Assembly (NCBI GenBank): GCA_041749275.1
Contig: JBGTBQ010000065.1
Coordinates: 1 to 40,542 of the forward strand
Origin: JBGTBQ01 sp041749275
GTDB lineage: Bacteria > Acidobacteriota > Blastocatellia > Pyrinomonadales > Pyrinomonadaceae
Reading direction: 5' to 3'
Length of the DNA: 40,542 nucleotides
Within the stretch, counting starts at the first letter, position 1. Each line of letters begins with the position of its first letter. Shown here piece after piece: positions 1-7,074 of the stretch. Under the pieces are notes generated by a model. The model had not been told where the DNA came from. It did no database searches and saw nothing but the letters and a program-made list of their open reading frames with translations. A program made the position numbers and the translations under genes.

Positions 1-247
1 CGTTGATCTCGCCGACCGTGATCTTTCCGTCGGACAGGTCTTTCGCCAGCATCAATGACGTCGAATCGAGGGCCGCCTGCATCGACGAGCGCGCGGTGTT
101 GGCGCGGGTATAGTCGATCGCCGCCCCCATGAAGCCGAGGATCGGCAGCAAGGCGAAGCCGAACAGCACCGCGATGTTGCCCTGGTTGGCGCCGGGAAAG
201 CGGCTGACGGCGTGTCGAATCCGACTGGCAATTGAGGTAACGGGCAT
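1..247 (-). CDS. TadE/TadG-like pilus assembly protein, N-terminus only (partial)
   Basis: The - strand reads from an ATG at 247 off the left edge. About 82 residues are visible: a short basic start, then GNIAVLFGFALLPILGFMG, then AIDYTRANTARSSMQAALDS. A Gly-Asn before a hydrophobic helix followed by D-Y-x-R-A and M-Q-A-A-L-D is the signature of the TadE/TadG-like N-terminal domain of Flp (Tad) pilus assembly proteins. The helix anchors the protein in the inner membrane and its large periplasmic part would lie outside the window. The wording is closest to rhizobial homologues as I remember them, unlike the rest of the window, so transferred or mis-joined DNA is possible. No other tad gene is in view. 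Confidence 0.75.
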   Translation of the reverse strand, partial: MPVTSIASRIRHAVSRFPGANQGNIAVLFGFALLPILGFMGAAIDYTRANTARSSMQAALDSTSLMLAKDLSDGKITVGEIN

Positions 248-436
248 GATGGTCACCGTAAGTGGGTTTCGCTGCCCCATTTCGGGTCAGTGCGCTAAAC
301 AGCCGGTAAATCGGTCCGGAGAAAACTGGCTCAATAGCCACCTAAATGCGGATCGGCCGCCAGAACCGCTCGCTATCGTCAACGCCCGCTAAATGACCCG
401 AGCTCCGGCTTTGTCAAACGCGCCGGAATTGATTAA

Positions 437-1255
437 CCTTGCAGCGTTCGCCGGGCCCGGGAATCGGCCAACCTCAAGTTGGCGAGCGTGGCGACTGACG
501 TGATGGGTGTCTCGGGTCGCCGGATGCTCGACGCCATCGTCGCTGGGCAGGCCGACGCTGCTGTGATGGCGGAGTTGGCGCGTGGGCGCATGAGAGCCAA
601 GCGTGCGGAGTTGGCGAAAGCTCTTGAGGGGCGCGTGCGCGCGCATCATCGCTTCGTGTTGACGGAATTGCTGTGCCAGATCGACAGCTTCGACGAAACC
701 ATCACGCGCTTTGACGAGCAGATTGACGAGGCGTGCCGCCCTTTCGCCGAAGCCGTTGAGCGGCTCGACACGATTCCGGGTGTCGGGCAGCAGACGGCGG
801 AGTTGATCGTCTCTGAGATCGGTGTGGACATGACGCGCTTCCCAAGCGCCAATCACTTGGCGGCGTGGGCTGGAGTCGCACCGGGCAACCATGAATCGGG
901 CGGCAAACGGCTGAGTGGACGAACCCGTAAAGGCAACCAGGCGTTGCGGAAAGGCTTGGTGTGTGCCGCACATGCCGCCGCTCATACGAAGAACACTTTT
1001 CTCTCAGCGCAGTATCAGCGACTGGCGCGGCGGCGTGGCAGCAAGCGGGCGGTCTTGGCGGTGGCGCATTCGATTCTCGTGATTGCTTATCATCTGCTGC
1101 AACGGCAGGAAGAGTACCGCGAACTCGGCGGCGACTACTTCGACCGGCAACGTCCCGAAGCGACGGCGAAACGCTTGACGCACCGGTTGGAGAAGTTGGG
1201 ATACCACGTCATCCTCCAGCAACTTGAGTCGGTTGGGAGCAGCGCATCCGCGTAG
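437..1255 (+). pseudogene. IS110-family transposase, 5'-truncated
   Basis: The open frame begins after a TAA at 434-436, and IS110 homology starts near 464 (S-A-N-L-K-L-A-S-V-A-T-D). The N-terminal DEDD catalytic (RuvC-like) domain is absent. What remains is the C-terminal Transposase_20 half: D-T-I-P-G-V-G-Q-Q-T-A, H-L-A-A-W-A-G-V-A-P-G and G-R-T-R-K-G-N-Q-A-L-R, then a basic tail ending at the TAG at 1253-1255. The visible part is about 260 residues against roughly 330-420 for intact members. Without the catalytic acids it cannot be an active recombinase. The break lies next to the foreign-looking TadG fragment, so 1-460 and the transposase meet at a recombination or assembly junction. A second, unrelated IS110 remnant lies at 3369-3777. 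Confidence 0.85.
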
Positions 1256-1444
1256 CGCACCGGCTTATTTTCACCTTAGGCGTCTGCGTTGAAAAGTTTT
1301 CACGATAAGCTTCATTACTGTTGGAGAGGAGAAATTAAAACCAATCTAAAAATTGGTGAGGTGGCGCAGGAGGTTCCTTCTCCGTAATGTGAAGCGTGTG
1401 CAGGCTCAGACCTTTGGTAGCGAGTCTACGTTAGGAGACACGTC

Positions 1445-2521
1445 ATGACAGAAGACGATCTTACCGTGAATCCGTCCGTCTCGCGGGTACCCCCTAGCAC
1501 GGCATGGAGAGAGGAAACTGCACCCGGCGAGGACAAGCTATTCAAGGATTTCGCAAGCCGCGTTATCGCGGATCAACAGAAGGAGAACACGGGGCAGGAC
1601 GGAACATTGATGCGCGGGTTCCACGCAAAGCTCCATGCTGGACTGCTGGCCGAGTTTCAGGTTCTGGATAACCTACCCGCGTATGCGCGCTTCGGAGTAT
1701 TCAGCGAGTCGCGTGTCTACCCGGCTGTAGTCCGGTTCTCCAATGGCACGCCGAAACGTCAGCCGGATAAGCGCCCTGAGCCGAGGGGCATTGGCATCAA
1801 GCTCATAGGCGTCCCCGGAGACAAGTTGCCGCCGGGCAATAAGGATGACGTGACGCAGGACTTTCTAGCCACTAGCCACTCGGTCACTTCGACCGTTCGC
1901 AACGCAGGGCAGTTCATTGCTTTCATAGAGGCAGGACGCAAACCCGGCCTAATGCCCGTCAATCTGGCTCGTGCGGTAGGCACGAGCGAGGCGCTGCGTA
2001 TTCTATTTGCGCTCGTCCGCACCGTCGCTCTCAGCAGAGTTCGCAGCCTCGCCACCGAGCATTACGCTGGTACTGCGCCCATCAAGTTCGGGCCTTATGC
2101 GGTGAAGTTCACGGTGCGGCCTGCTGAGGGGACTGAGTCACCGGCGCGTCGGCAGCGGATTGACAACTTCTTGCGAGAGGAGTTAGCCGACCGGCTGCGT
2201 AAGGGTGACTTGATGTTCGACTTCGTCGTACAGTTTTACGTAGACGATGAGCGCACACCGATTGAGGATACCTCTATTCCATGGAAGCCCGAGAACGCGC
2301 CGTTCGTGAAAGTTGCGCGCCTGCGTATCCTGAGCTGCAATCTTGATGACCATCTCATCAGCGCGCGGAGCGCTGTGATTGATCAATACGCATTCTCGCC
2401 GTGGCACACAATCGAGGAACACCGCCCGCTAGGCAACGTGATGCGCGCCCGGCGGGTTGCCTATCAGGCCAGCGCAACTCTACGGGGTCACAATCCCGAA
2501 CCGACAAGCTTACCTCGCTGA
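1445..2521 (+). CDS. Catalase-related haem-protein family member (cassette gene)
   Basis: A 358-residue protein of the small catalase-like family (y4iL type). Near residue 58 G-F-H-A-K-L-H-A-G supplies the distal histidine region. V-V-R-F-S-N-G and P-R-G-I-G-I-K follow, and the end has A-F-S-P-W-H-T-I-E-E-H-R-P-L-G-N-V-M-R-A-R. It lacks the long C-terminal domains of true catalases; relatives bind haem and are thought to act on peroxides or lipid peroxides, but its own substrate is unknown. No signal peptide is evident. AGGAG at 1433-1437 precedes the ATG at a good distance. Integron logic makes it the gene of cassette 1: a core-like GTTAGGA at 1430-1436 precedes it and an attC follows its stop by 24 bp. 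Confidence 0.82.
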   Translation: MTEDDLTVNPSVSRVPPSTAWREETAPGEDKLFKDFASRVIADQQKENTGQDGTLMRGFHAKLHAGLLAEFQVLDNLPAYARFGVFSESRVYPAVVRFSNGTPKRQPDKRPEPRGIGIKLIGVPGDKLPPGNKDDVTQDFLATSHSVTSTVRNAGQFIAFIEAGRKPGLMPVNLARAVGTSEALRILFALVRTVALSRVRSLATEHYAGTAPIKFGPYAVKFTVRPAEGTESPARRQRIDNFLREELADRLRKGDLMFDFVVQFYVDDERTPIEDTSIPWKPENAPFVKVARLRILSCNLDDHLISARSAVIDQYAFSPWHTIEEHRPLGNVMRARRVAYQASATLRGHNPEPTSLPR

Positions 2522-2545
2522 AGATGACCGGCCCCAAGAATCGCC

Positions 2546-2651
2546 GCCTAACAACTCATGCAACCGGAGCGCGAATCGCGTGGCTTTCATGCGCGAGACT
2601 TGGCTTTACCGGCGTTGAATGCGCGCCCGGTTACAAATTCGGGCGTTATGC
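2546..2651 (+). other. attC site 1 (integron cassette recombination site)
   Basis: Inverse core GCCTAAC (2546-2552) and core GTTATGC (2645-2651) bound a 106-bp imperfect palindrome. The arms AACCGG+GCGCG (2562-2573) and CGCGC+CCGGTT (2622-2632) pair completely except for one unpaired A at 2568. This is the extrahelical base that orients attC sites, and its place in the 5' arm gives + orientation, the same as the preceding gene. The inverse core is complementary to GTTAGGC; the putative start of cassette 1 at 1430 reads GTTAGGA, six of seven matching. The central part is very similar to attC site 2. Confidence 0.8.
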
Positions 2652-2668
2652 CCCTACACCCTTCGACA

Positions 2669-2698
2669 TTGACAATTCAGTATGACGAATGGTAATAC
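2669..2698 (+). promoter_or_regulatory. Strong promoter of the toxin-antitoxin cassette
   Basis: A consensus -35 TTGACA (2669-2674) is followed after 18 bp by TAATAC (2693-2698). The antitoxin ATG at 2705 lies only 6 bp past the -10, about where transcription should begin, so the message is probably leaderless or nearly so. The promoter lies within the cassette, downstream of the attC-1 core, so the pair does not depend on an integron promoter. Confidence 0.6.
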
Positions 2699-2704
2699 CT
2701 ACTT

Positions 2705-2947
2705 ATGAGTGTTGCAAAGGTTACAATTTCTATCGAATCTAGTCTTCTTAAAAGAGTTGACCATCTCGTGAAGGCACGTGTTTTCTCCAATAGAAGTCAA
2801 GCCATCCAAGCTGCTGTTGAAGAGAAGGTGTCCCGTCTGGATAGCAATCGTTTGGCGCAGGAGTGTGGCAAACTAGACAAGGCGCAGGAGCAAGCATTGG
2901 CTGATGAAGGACTAGCTTCTGAGGTGGCTGGATGGCTCGAATACTGA
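2705..2947 (+). CDS. Ribbon-helix-helix antitoxin of a MazF-type module
   Basis: An 80-residue protein. Residues 5-45 (V-T-I-S-I-E-S-S-L-L-K-R-V-D-H-L-V, then S-N-R-S-Q-A-I-Q-A-A-V) form a CopG/MetJ-type ribbon-helix-helix DNA-binding domain. The acidic, flexible tail rich in E, D and A is the expected toxin-wrapping segment. It would neutralise the MazF protein encoded next and repress the shared promoter just upstream. The last 16 bp overlap the toxin gene, which points to translational coupling. The gene order antitoxin-toxin and the own promoter are typical of stabilising cassettes in sedentary chromosomal integrons. Confidence 0.85.
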   Translation: MSVAKVTISIESSLLKRVDHLVKARVFSNRSQAIQAAVEEKVSRLDSNRLAQECGKLDKAQEQALADEGLASEVAGWLEY

Positions 2948-3270
2948 GAGGCGATATTCTCTGGGCGCACCTTGATCCTACATTGGGGCACGAACAGTCT
3001 GGTTCGCGTCCCGTTTTAGTCTTGAGCCAAAATGTTTTCAATGATCGTTCAGGCACAATAATCGCCGTCGCCCTGACGAGCCACCAACCGAACGCGGGAT
3101 TTCCACTGACACTTGAACTTTCTGATCCAAGCTTGCCGAAGAAGTCATGGGTTAAAATCAGTCAAATCCGCACGTTGTCGGTTCAACGCTTGGGGAAGAA
3201 GATGGGCAGAGCTACAGCAGAGGAGCTAGCAGACATCATTGAAGGGTTGAATGAAATTATCGAGGCATAA
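2932..3270 (+). CDS. MazF/PemK-family mRNA interferase toxin
   Basis: A 112-residue protein, the usual MazF size. R-G-D-I-L-W-A-H-L-D-P-T-L-G-H-E-Q-S-G-S-R-P-V-L-V-L shows the G-(x)-E-Q...R-P core of the PemK/MazF fold, followed by the I-I-A-V-A-L-T-S strand and W-V-K-I-S-Q-I-R-T-L. Family members are ribosome-independent endoribonucleases that cut mRNA at short motifs; the target of this one cannot be read from sequence. The start at 2932 overlaps the antitoxin gene by 16 bp. The TAA stop (3268-3270) lies inside the inverse core of attC site 2, a packing often seen in gene cassettes. Confidence 0.9.
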   Translation: MARILRGDILWAHLDPTLGHEQSGSRPVLVLSQNVFNDRSGTIIAVALTSHQPNAGFPLTLELSDPSLPKKSWVKISQIRTLSVQRLGKKMGRATAEELADIIEGLNEIIEA

Positions 3271-3367
3271 CAACGGCATGCACCCGACCGCGAATCGCAC
3301 GGCTCCCATCCGCACGACTTGGCCGTAATCAGGTTGAATGCGCGGCGGGTGAGATATTGTGTTCTCT
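3265..3367 (+). other. attC site 2 (end of toxin-antitoxin cassette)
   Basis: Inverse core GCATAAC (3265-3271) is exactly complementary to GTTATGC, the core that begins this cassette at 2645. The arms CACCCG+CCGCG (3281-3292) and CGCGG+CGGGTG pair with a single unpaired A at 3287, at the same position as in site 1. The 3' core reads GTTCTCT (3361-3367), a poor match beyond GTT. This suggests the cluster has been cut here and joined to IS110 debris that starts 2 bp later. The middle aligns closely with site 1 (shared GCGAATCGC, GACTTGGC and GTTGAATGCGCG). Confidence 0.78.
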
Positions 3368-3368
3368 G

Positions 3369-3777
3369 TCAAGCTATTATTTCCTTCCGCGTCCACTCCG
3401 GGTCGAACGGCTGGCCGGTCTTCAACCCTCCATCAGCGAGATGAATCAGTTTCCGCATCGCCGCCCCGATGACGCTCATCTGGCACTTGCCTCTTTGCCG
3501 CAACCCTGCGGCCCACGCTTGAAAGAATGGACTACAGCGCCGCGCCGTGATGGCCGGGCAGTAGAGCGCCTTGCGTAGTCATGCGGTGCCGATCTTTGAG
3601 CGCCGTGTGCGTCCGCGTACCGAGGATGGAGTCGAGCAACTCACGCTGACGCTTCAAGTCCGGGTGGTTGTCAATGTGTTCGCGGATGAGCGCCCCCGTC
3701 CGCTTGATCTGCTCCGAGAGGTGGACGATCAACTCCTCGACCGAATTTTCCTCGTCTCTATCCCTGAACTCGAAAGC
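3369..3777 (-). pseudogene. IS110-family transposase remnant, deleted and frameshifted
   Basis: Reading the - strand from 3777, the frame gives E-E-L-I-V-H-L-S-E-Q-I-K-R, then H-P-D-L-K-R-Q-R-E-L-L-D-S-I, the linker ahead of the IS110 S-I-P-G-I-G motif. The central domain is then missing. A different frame resumes with K-A-L-Y-C-P-A-I-T and ends M-S-V-I-G-A-A-M-R-K-L-I-H-L...P-F-D-P-E-W (stop at 3369-3371), a standard IS110 C-terminus. An internal deletion plus a frameshift leaves it dead. It abuts the CarH-like stop codon on one side and the degenerate core of attC site 2 on the other. Confidence 0.75.
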
Positions 3778-4692
3778 TCACGATTCACTTCCATCGAGAG
3801 TCGCAATGAACTCTTCCAGTTGCCGAAAACTCTCCGCGTGGAGATCAGCCGGAAGCCGCTTGCGTATTCCCTCAGCCACAAAGCCGGGGCCGCCGAGCAC
3901 GACCCGCGCGTTTCCGCGCCGCGCCGTCTTGTGGAACTCCGCATACTCGCGCGCGGCCCGATCCAGACTGAGCAGCACGGTCGAGGAGACGCAGACCAGA
4001 GAGGGGCGAAATCTTTCCATCGCCTCCGTCAGAGCGGAGAACGGAGTGCTCATCCCCAAGTTGAAAACCGCAAGCCCGCCTGCTTCGAGCGTGAGCGCGG
4101 TGAGCCGCAACGGAAGTTCGTGAAAGTCGTCCTCGACGCTGCAACAGAGCGCGAGCATCTTCTTCTCTCCGCCGGCATCCCGCGCGGCCTCAAGACTTCC
4201 GAGCGCGCTCGTGGCCGTGCGCGTCGCCACGTGCTCTTGCGCGACCGAGAGTTCGCCCGCGTGCCAGAGGTCGCCGACGCGGCGCATCGCGGCGCACAAA
4301 AAGCGGTCGGCGATTGCTCCCACCGTATGCCCGTGCAGATATAGATTGACGAGCAGCGCCGCAAGCTCTTCGTCGCGCCCGTCCATCAGTGCGCGGAACG
4401 TCTCTTCGACCAGCGCGCCCTCTTGAATGGACGCGAGTTCCGGCACTGAAGCAGGACGGGCGAGGAGCTTGGCCGCGGACCGCCTCTTGAGCGGGTGCGG
4501 CTCTTCAGCTTTCGACTCCGCGCGGCGGATGAGGGCGACATCTTCCGGACGAAAACGCCTGTGCCCCCCCGCGGTCTTCTCCATCGGAAGCAGCCCACTG
4601 TCGGCCCAGCGCTTGACCGATGCCTCGCTCACGCCCAGCACCCGCGCCGCCTCTTTACTCGTCAGCTTTTTGCCTCGCACCGTTTTATTCAT
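3778..4692 (-). CDS. CarH/LitR-type MerR-family B12-dependent photoreceptor repressor
   Basis: A 304-residue protein. Residues 9-60 are a MerR-type winged helix (L-T-S-K-E-A-A-R-V-L-G-V-S, then G-G-H-R-R-F-R-P-E-D). Residues ~88-170 are the B12-binding helical bundle with W143-x9-E153-H154, the cap motif of CarH photoreceptors (W131/E141/H142 in Thermus). Residues ~178-300 form the Rossmann B12 fold, with H191 in D-D-F-H-E-L-P as the likely lower cobalt ligand; the usual Gly of DxHxxG is replaced by Pro. Family members bind adenosylcobalamin, tetramerise on their operator in the dark and release it when light breaks the Co-C bond. It is divergent from the photolyase/idi genes, the classic LitR/CarH context. 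Autoregulation is likely through the shared 4693-4949 region. Confidence 0.85.
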   Translation of the reverse strand: MNKTVRGKKLTSKEAARVLGVSEASVKRWADSGLLPMEKTAGGHRRFRPEDVALIRRAESKAEEPHPLKRRSAAKLLARPASVPELASIQEGALVEETFRALMDGRDEELAALLVNLYLHGHTVGAIADRFLCAAMRRVGDLWHAGELSVAQEHVATRTATSALGSLEAARDAGGEKKMLALCCSVEDDFHELPLRLTALTLEAGGLAVFNLGMSTPFSALTEAMERFRPSLVCVSSTVLLSLDRAAREYAEFHKTARRGNARVVLGGPGFVAEGIRKRLPADLHAESFRQLEEFIATLDGSES

Positions 4693-4730
4693 CTGTTCCT
4701 GTTCCGCCTGAACACCAATCTATCAGAAAC

Positions 4731-4862
4731 CGTTCAGCTATGCAAAGTAAAACGTCCAATTCGTTCAACAACAATCTCTAACGACACATAAAACACATTA
4801 TCGCCACTTGACAGGATGGCTTCGATGCGGTAAAAACGTTCAAAACGTTCACAGAGCTTTCA
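4731..4862. promoter_or_regulatory. CGTTCA repeats: candidate CarH/LitR operator
   Basis: CGTTCA occurs four times between the divergent genes: 4731-4736, 4762-4767, 4837-4842 and 4846-4851, with a partial copy TTTCA at 4858-4862. The first two are 31 bp apart and overlap a weak - strand promoter for the repressor gene (TTGAAC, 4768-4763; TGCATA, 4744-4739; 18-bp spacer). The others lie directly after the -10 of the rightward promoter at 9- and 11-bp spacing. Thermus CarH is known to bind an array of ~11-bp direct repeats, so the layout fits a repressor covering both promoters. Binding is an inference. Confidence 0.5.
4808..4836 (+). promoter_or_regulatory. Sigma-70-type promoter of the photolyase/idi gene set
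   Basis: TTGACA (4808-4813), a 17-bp spacer and TAAAAA (4831-4836) point rightward. CGTTCA repeats start 1 bp after the -10, so a bound repressor would block the start of transcription. The leader runs ~105 bp to the first gene. Confidence 0.6.
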
Positions 4863-4949
4863 ACAACGGTTGGAAAACGCCCTGTCTGGACGAAACGAAA
4901 TTGATCGAATAAAGGGAAAAAAGAGGTCACATGAAGGAGGAAAGTCATC

Positions 4950-5231
4950 ATGGCAACAGCACAAAGCACGTTCACGGGCGCGGGGTCGCGGTACGGCGCG
5001 GACAACGAAACGGTAGCTAAACGAGACACGGCGGAATCCATCATCAAGACGGTTGACGATTCGACCAAAAGCTCGACCGGGATCAGCCTGTTTCATATTC
5101 TGACGTTCGGCTCCATCGGCGCTTCCATCGCGCTCTATCTCGCGGGCCGGAAACAGGCCGGCATCTTTATCGGCCTTTGGCCGCCGACCTTTCAGGCGCT
5201 CAAAGCCGTAGTTGATAAGAACGCGAAGTAG
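4950..5231 (+). CDS. Small membrane protein of unknown function, first gene of the light-response set
   Basis: 93 residues. The first ~45 are polar and rich in S, T, A and D. A hydrophobic stretch, ISLFHILTFGSIGASIALYL, spans about residues 49-68, then a basic loop (A-G-R-K-Q-A) and a second weakly hydrophobic part (G-I-F-I-G-L-W-P-P-T-F). One or two membrane passes are likely. AAGGAGG (4934-4940) stands 9 bp before the ATG, the best ribosome site in the region, so strong expression is expected. I do not recognise a named family. Being first after a probable light-controlled promoter and 33 bp ahead of the photolyase suggests a role in photo-oxidative stress, but that is inference. Confidence 0.7.
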   Translation: MATAQSTFTGAGSRYGADNETVAKRDTAESIIKTVDDSTKSSTGISLFHILTFGSIGASIALYLAGRKQAGIFIGLWPPTFQALKAVVDKNAK

Positions 5232-5264
5232 AGTTAACGGCGGGCATATAGCGCGAGCCGGCGG

Positions 5265-6761
5265 ATGGAAGCGGTTGGGCTTCTTCCGCCGGCGCCGTCG
5301 TCGGTTGATAAGACTCTGAACCGGGCTGAGTTCCGAAAAGGTTTGGGCACGAAAGACGTTGGCGAATTGACTGACTTGAGGGTCACACATCTGAGCGAGG
5401 GGCGCGCGAACGAGAGGGCGCGCTACGTGCTCTACTGGATGCAGATGTTCAAACGCGCGACGCATAACCACGCGCTCGACTTCGCCGTCCGCGCGGCCAA
5501 CGAGCGCGGCCTGCCTCTCGTCGTTTACGAGGGGCTGAAGTATTACTACCCGTGGGCCAGCGACCGCCTGCACACCTTTATCCTCGAAGGGGTGGCGGAG
5601 AAACGCGAGGAGTTCACGCGGCGCGGAATACGCTACGTCTTCTACTTGCAACGCGACGCGCGCGCGCCCCGACATACGGTCGCGCGGCTCGCGCGCGAGG
5701 CCGCGCTCGTCGTCACGGACGATTTCCCCTGCTTCATCATCCCCGGACACAATCGCCGCCTCACCGAGCAGGTGCGCGTTCCCGTCTACGCGGTTGACTC
5801 GAACGGCGTCATCCCGCTCGACGCCTTCGAGAAGGAGGAGTATGCGGCGCGCACCATGCGCCCGAAGATCAAACGTCTGCTGCCGGACTATCTCAAACCC
5901 ATGCGGAGCGTCGCGCTACGCAAACGCGCCCCGCGCCTCAAAGTTGATTGTCCGGAAACTCTCGTCACGGCGAAGAATGTCGCCGCGCTCGTCTCGGAGT
6001 GCGACATTGACCACACGGTCAAGCCTTCTCCCGTCTACAAGGGCGGGACGCGGGCCGGGCGGGCGCGTCTGCGTCACTTCGTCAAAAAAATTCTGCCGCG
6101 CTACGACGAGGCGCGCAACGACCCGTCCATTGACGGCACTTCGCGTCTCAGCCCGTACCTGCATTTCGGTTTTCTCTCCGCGCTGGAGATCGCGCTGGCG
6201 GTCGAGCGCGCCCGCGCGCCGCGCGCCGCGAAAGATGCGTACCTCGAAGAGCTGATCGTCCGGCGCGAGTTGGCCTTCAACTTCACGCGCTTCAACGCGC
6301 GGTATGACTCGCTCGATTCCTTGCCCGACTGGGCGAAGAAGACCATGCGCGAGCACGCAACGGACGCGCGCCCCGCCCTGCTTGAGTCGGAGCGAATCGA
6401 ATGCGCGGAGACTTACGACGAACTGTGGGATGCGACCGAGCGCGAACTGCTCCGCACCGGCGAGATACACAACTACGCGCGTATGCTCTGGGGCAAGCGC
6501 GTCATCGAGTGGCGGGCGACTTACGAAGAATCGTTCCGCCTGCTCGAACATCTCAACAACAAGTACGCGCTCGACGGGCGCAACCCGAACTCCTACGCGG
6601 GCATCCTCTGGTGCTTCGGCAAACACGACCGCGCATGGGGGCCGGAGCGCGAGGTCTTCGGCAAGCTGCGCTTTATGTCTTCGCAAGCGATGGCGCGAAA
6701 ATTCGACGCGCGCCGCTACATCGAATGGACGAAAAGTTTTCCGGCGGCAACCGCCGACTGA
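5265..6761 (+). CDS. phr: Class II CPD photolyase
   Basis: A 498-residue deoxyribodipyrimidine photolyase: FAD-dependent, it splits cyclobutane pyrimidine dimers in DNA with blue/near-UV light. Residues ~50-200 form the N-terminal alpha/beta domain (A-R-Y-V-L-Y-W-M-Q-M-F, then D-D-F-P-C-F-I-I-P). The C-terminal FAD domain carries S-R-L-S-P-Y-L-H-F-G, H-N-Y-A-R-M-L-W-G-K, D-G-R-N-P-N-S-Y-A-G-I-L-W-C-F-G and R-F-M-S-S-Q-A-M-A-R-K-F; the last two are characteristic of class II. Length is normal. No strong ribosome site precedes the ATG, so the start could lie slightly downstream, but the protein is otherwise complete. It lies in the divergent target set of the CarH-like regulator, consistent with light-induced repair. 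Confidence 0.95.
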   Translation: MEAVGLLPPAPSSVDKTLNRAEFRKGLGTKDVGELTDLRVTHLSEGRANERARYVLYWMQMFKRATHNHALDFAVRAANERGLPLVVYEGLKYYYPWASDRLHTFILEGVAEKREEFTRRGIRYVFYLQRDARAPRHTVARLAREAALVVTDDFPCFIIPGHNRRLTEQVRVPVYAVDSNGVIPLDAFEKEEYAARTMRPKIKRLLPDYLKPMRSVALRKRAPRLKVDCPETLVTAKNVAALVSECDIDHTVKPSPVYKGGTRAGRARLRHFVKKILPRYDEARNDPSIDGTSRLSPYLHFGFLSALEIALAVERARAPRAAKDAYLEELIVRRELAFNFTRFNARYDSLDSLPDWAKKTMREHATDARPALLESERIECAETYDELWDATERELLRTGEIHNYARMLWGKRVIEWRATYEESFRLLEHLNNKYALDGRNPNSYAGILWCFGKHDRAWGPEREVFGKLRFMSSQAMARKFDARRYIEWTKSFPAATAD

Positions 6762-6835
6762 GTTGATAATCGCAACTACGCGCACAAAGCGCGAAGGGGT
6801 TGATGAGCGCTATAGAACAAGGAGCTGATGGAAAA

Positions 6836-7060
6836 ATGGCGAGCAACATCTTACAGATCGGGGATCGCGTCATCTGGCAAAGCGGCGGCGACATCGCCGA
6901 AGGCCGAGTCGTCAACATCGCGTTCGAAAGCGGGCGCATCGGCGACTTTGTGTACAACGCATCCAGAGAATACCCGCGTTACATCGTCGAGACGGACGAT
7001 GGTAAACGAGCCGCGCACCGCGCGGAGGCGTTGAGCCGTTCGCGGACTGTCCGGGTATAG
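6836..7060 (+). CDS. DUF2945 (hypervirulence-associated TUDOR-domain) protein
   Basis: About 74 residues from the ATG at 6836, preceded by AAGGAG at 6819-6824; an in-frame ATG at 6803 would add 11 residues. G-D-R-V-I-W-Q-S-G-G, then E-G-R-V-V, Y-P-R-Y-I-V-E-T-D-D-G-K-R-A-A-H-R-A-E-A-L matches the small DUF2945 family: an SH3/Tudor-like barrel where the strand Y-x-V-x-[ST]-D is followed by G-K-x-A-A-H-K/R. Molecular function is not known for the family. It lies between photolyase and IPP isomerase on the same strand, so it is probably co-transcribed with them. Confidence 0.75.
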   Translation: MASNILQIGDRVIWQSGGDIAEGRVVNIAFESGRIGDFVYNASREYPRYIVETDDGKRAAHRAEALSRSRTVRV

Positions 7061-7074
7061 GGTAATTTATAACG

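Noticed and set aside
1256..1429. An attI or further attC upstream of cassette 1
   Set aside because: Only the core-like GTTAGGA at 1430 is convincing; no inverse core with matching arms was found in this stretch, and the AGGAG part also serves as a ribosome site.
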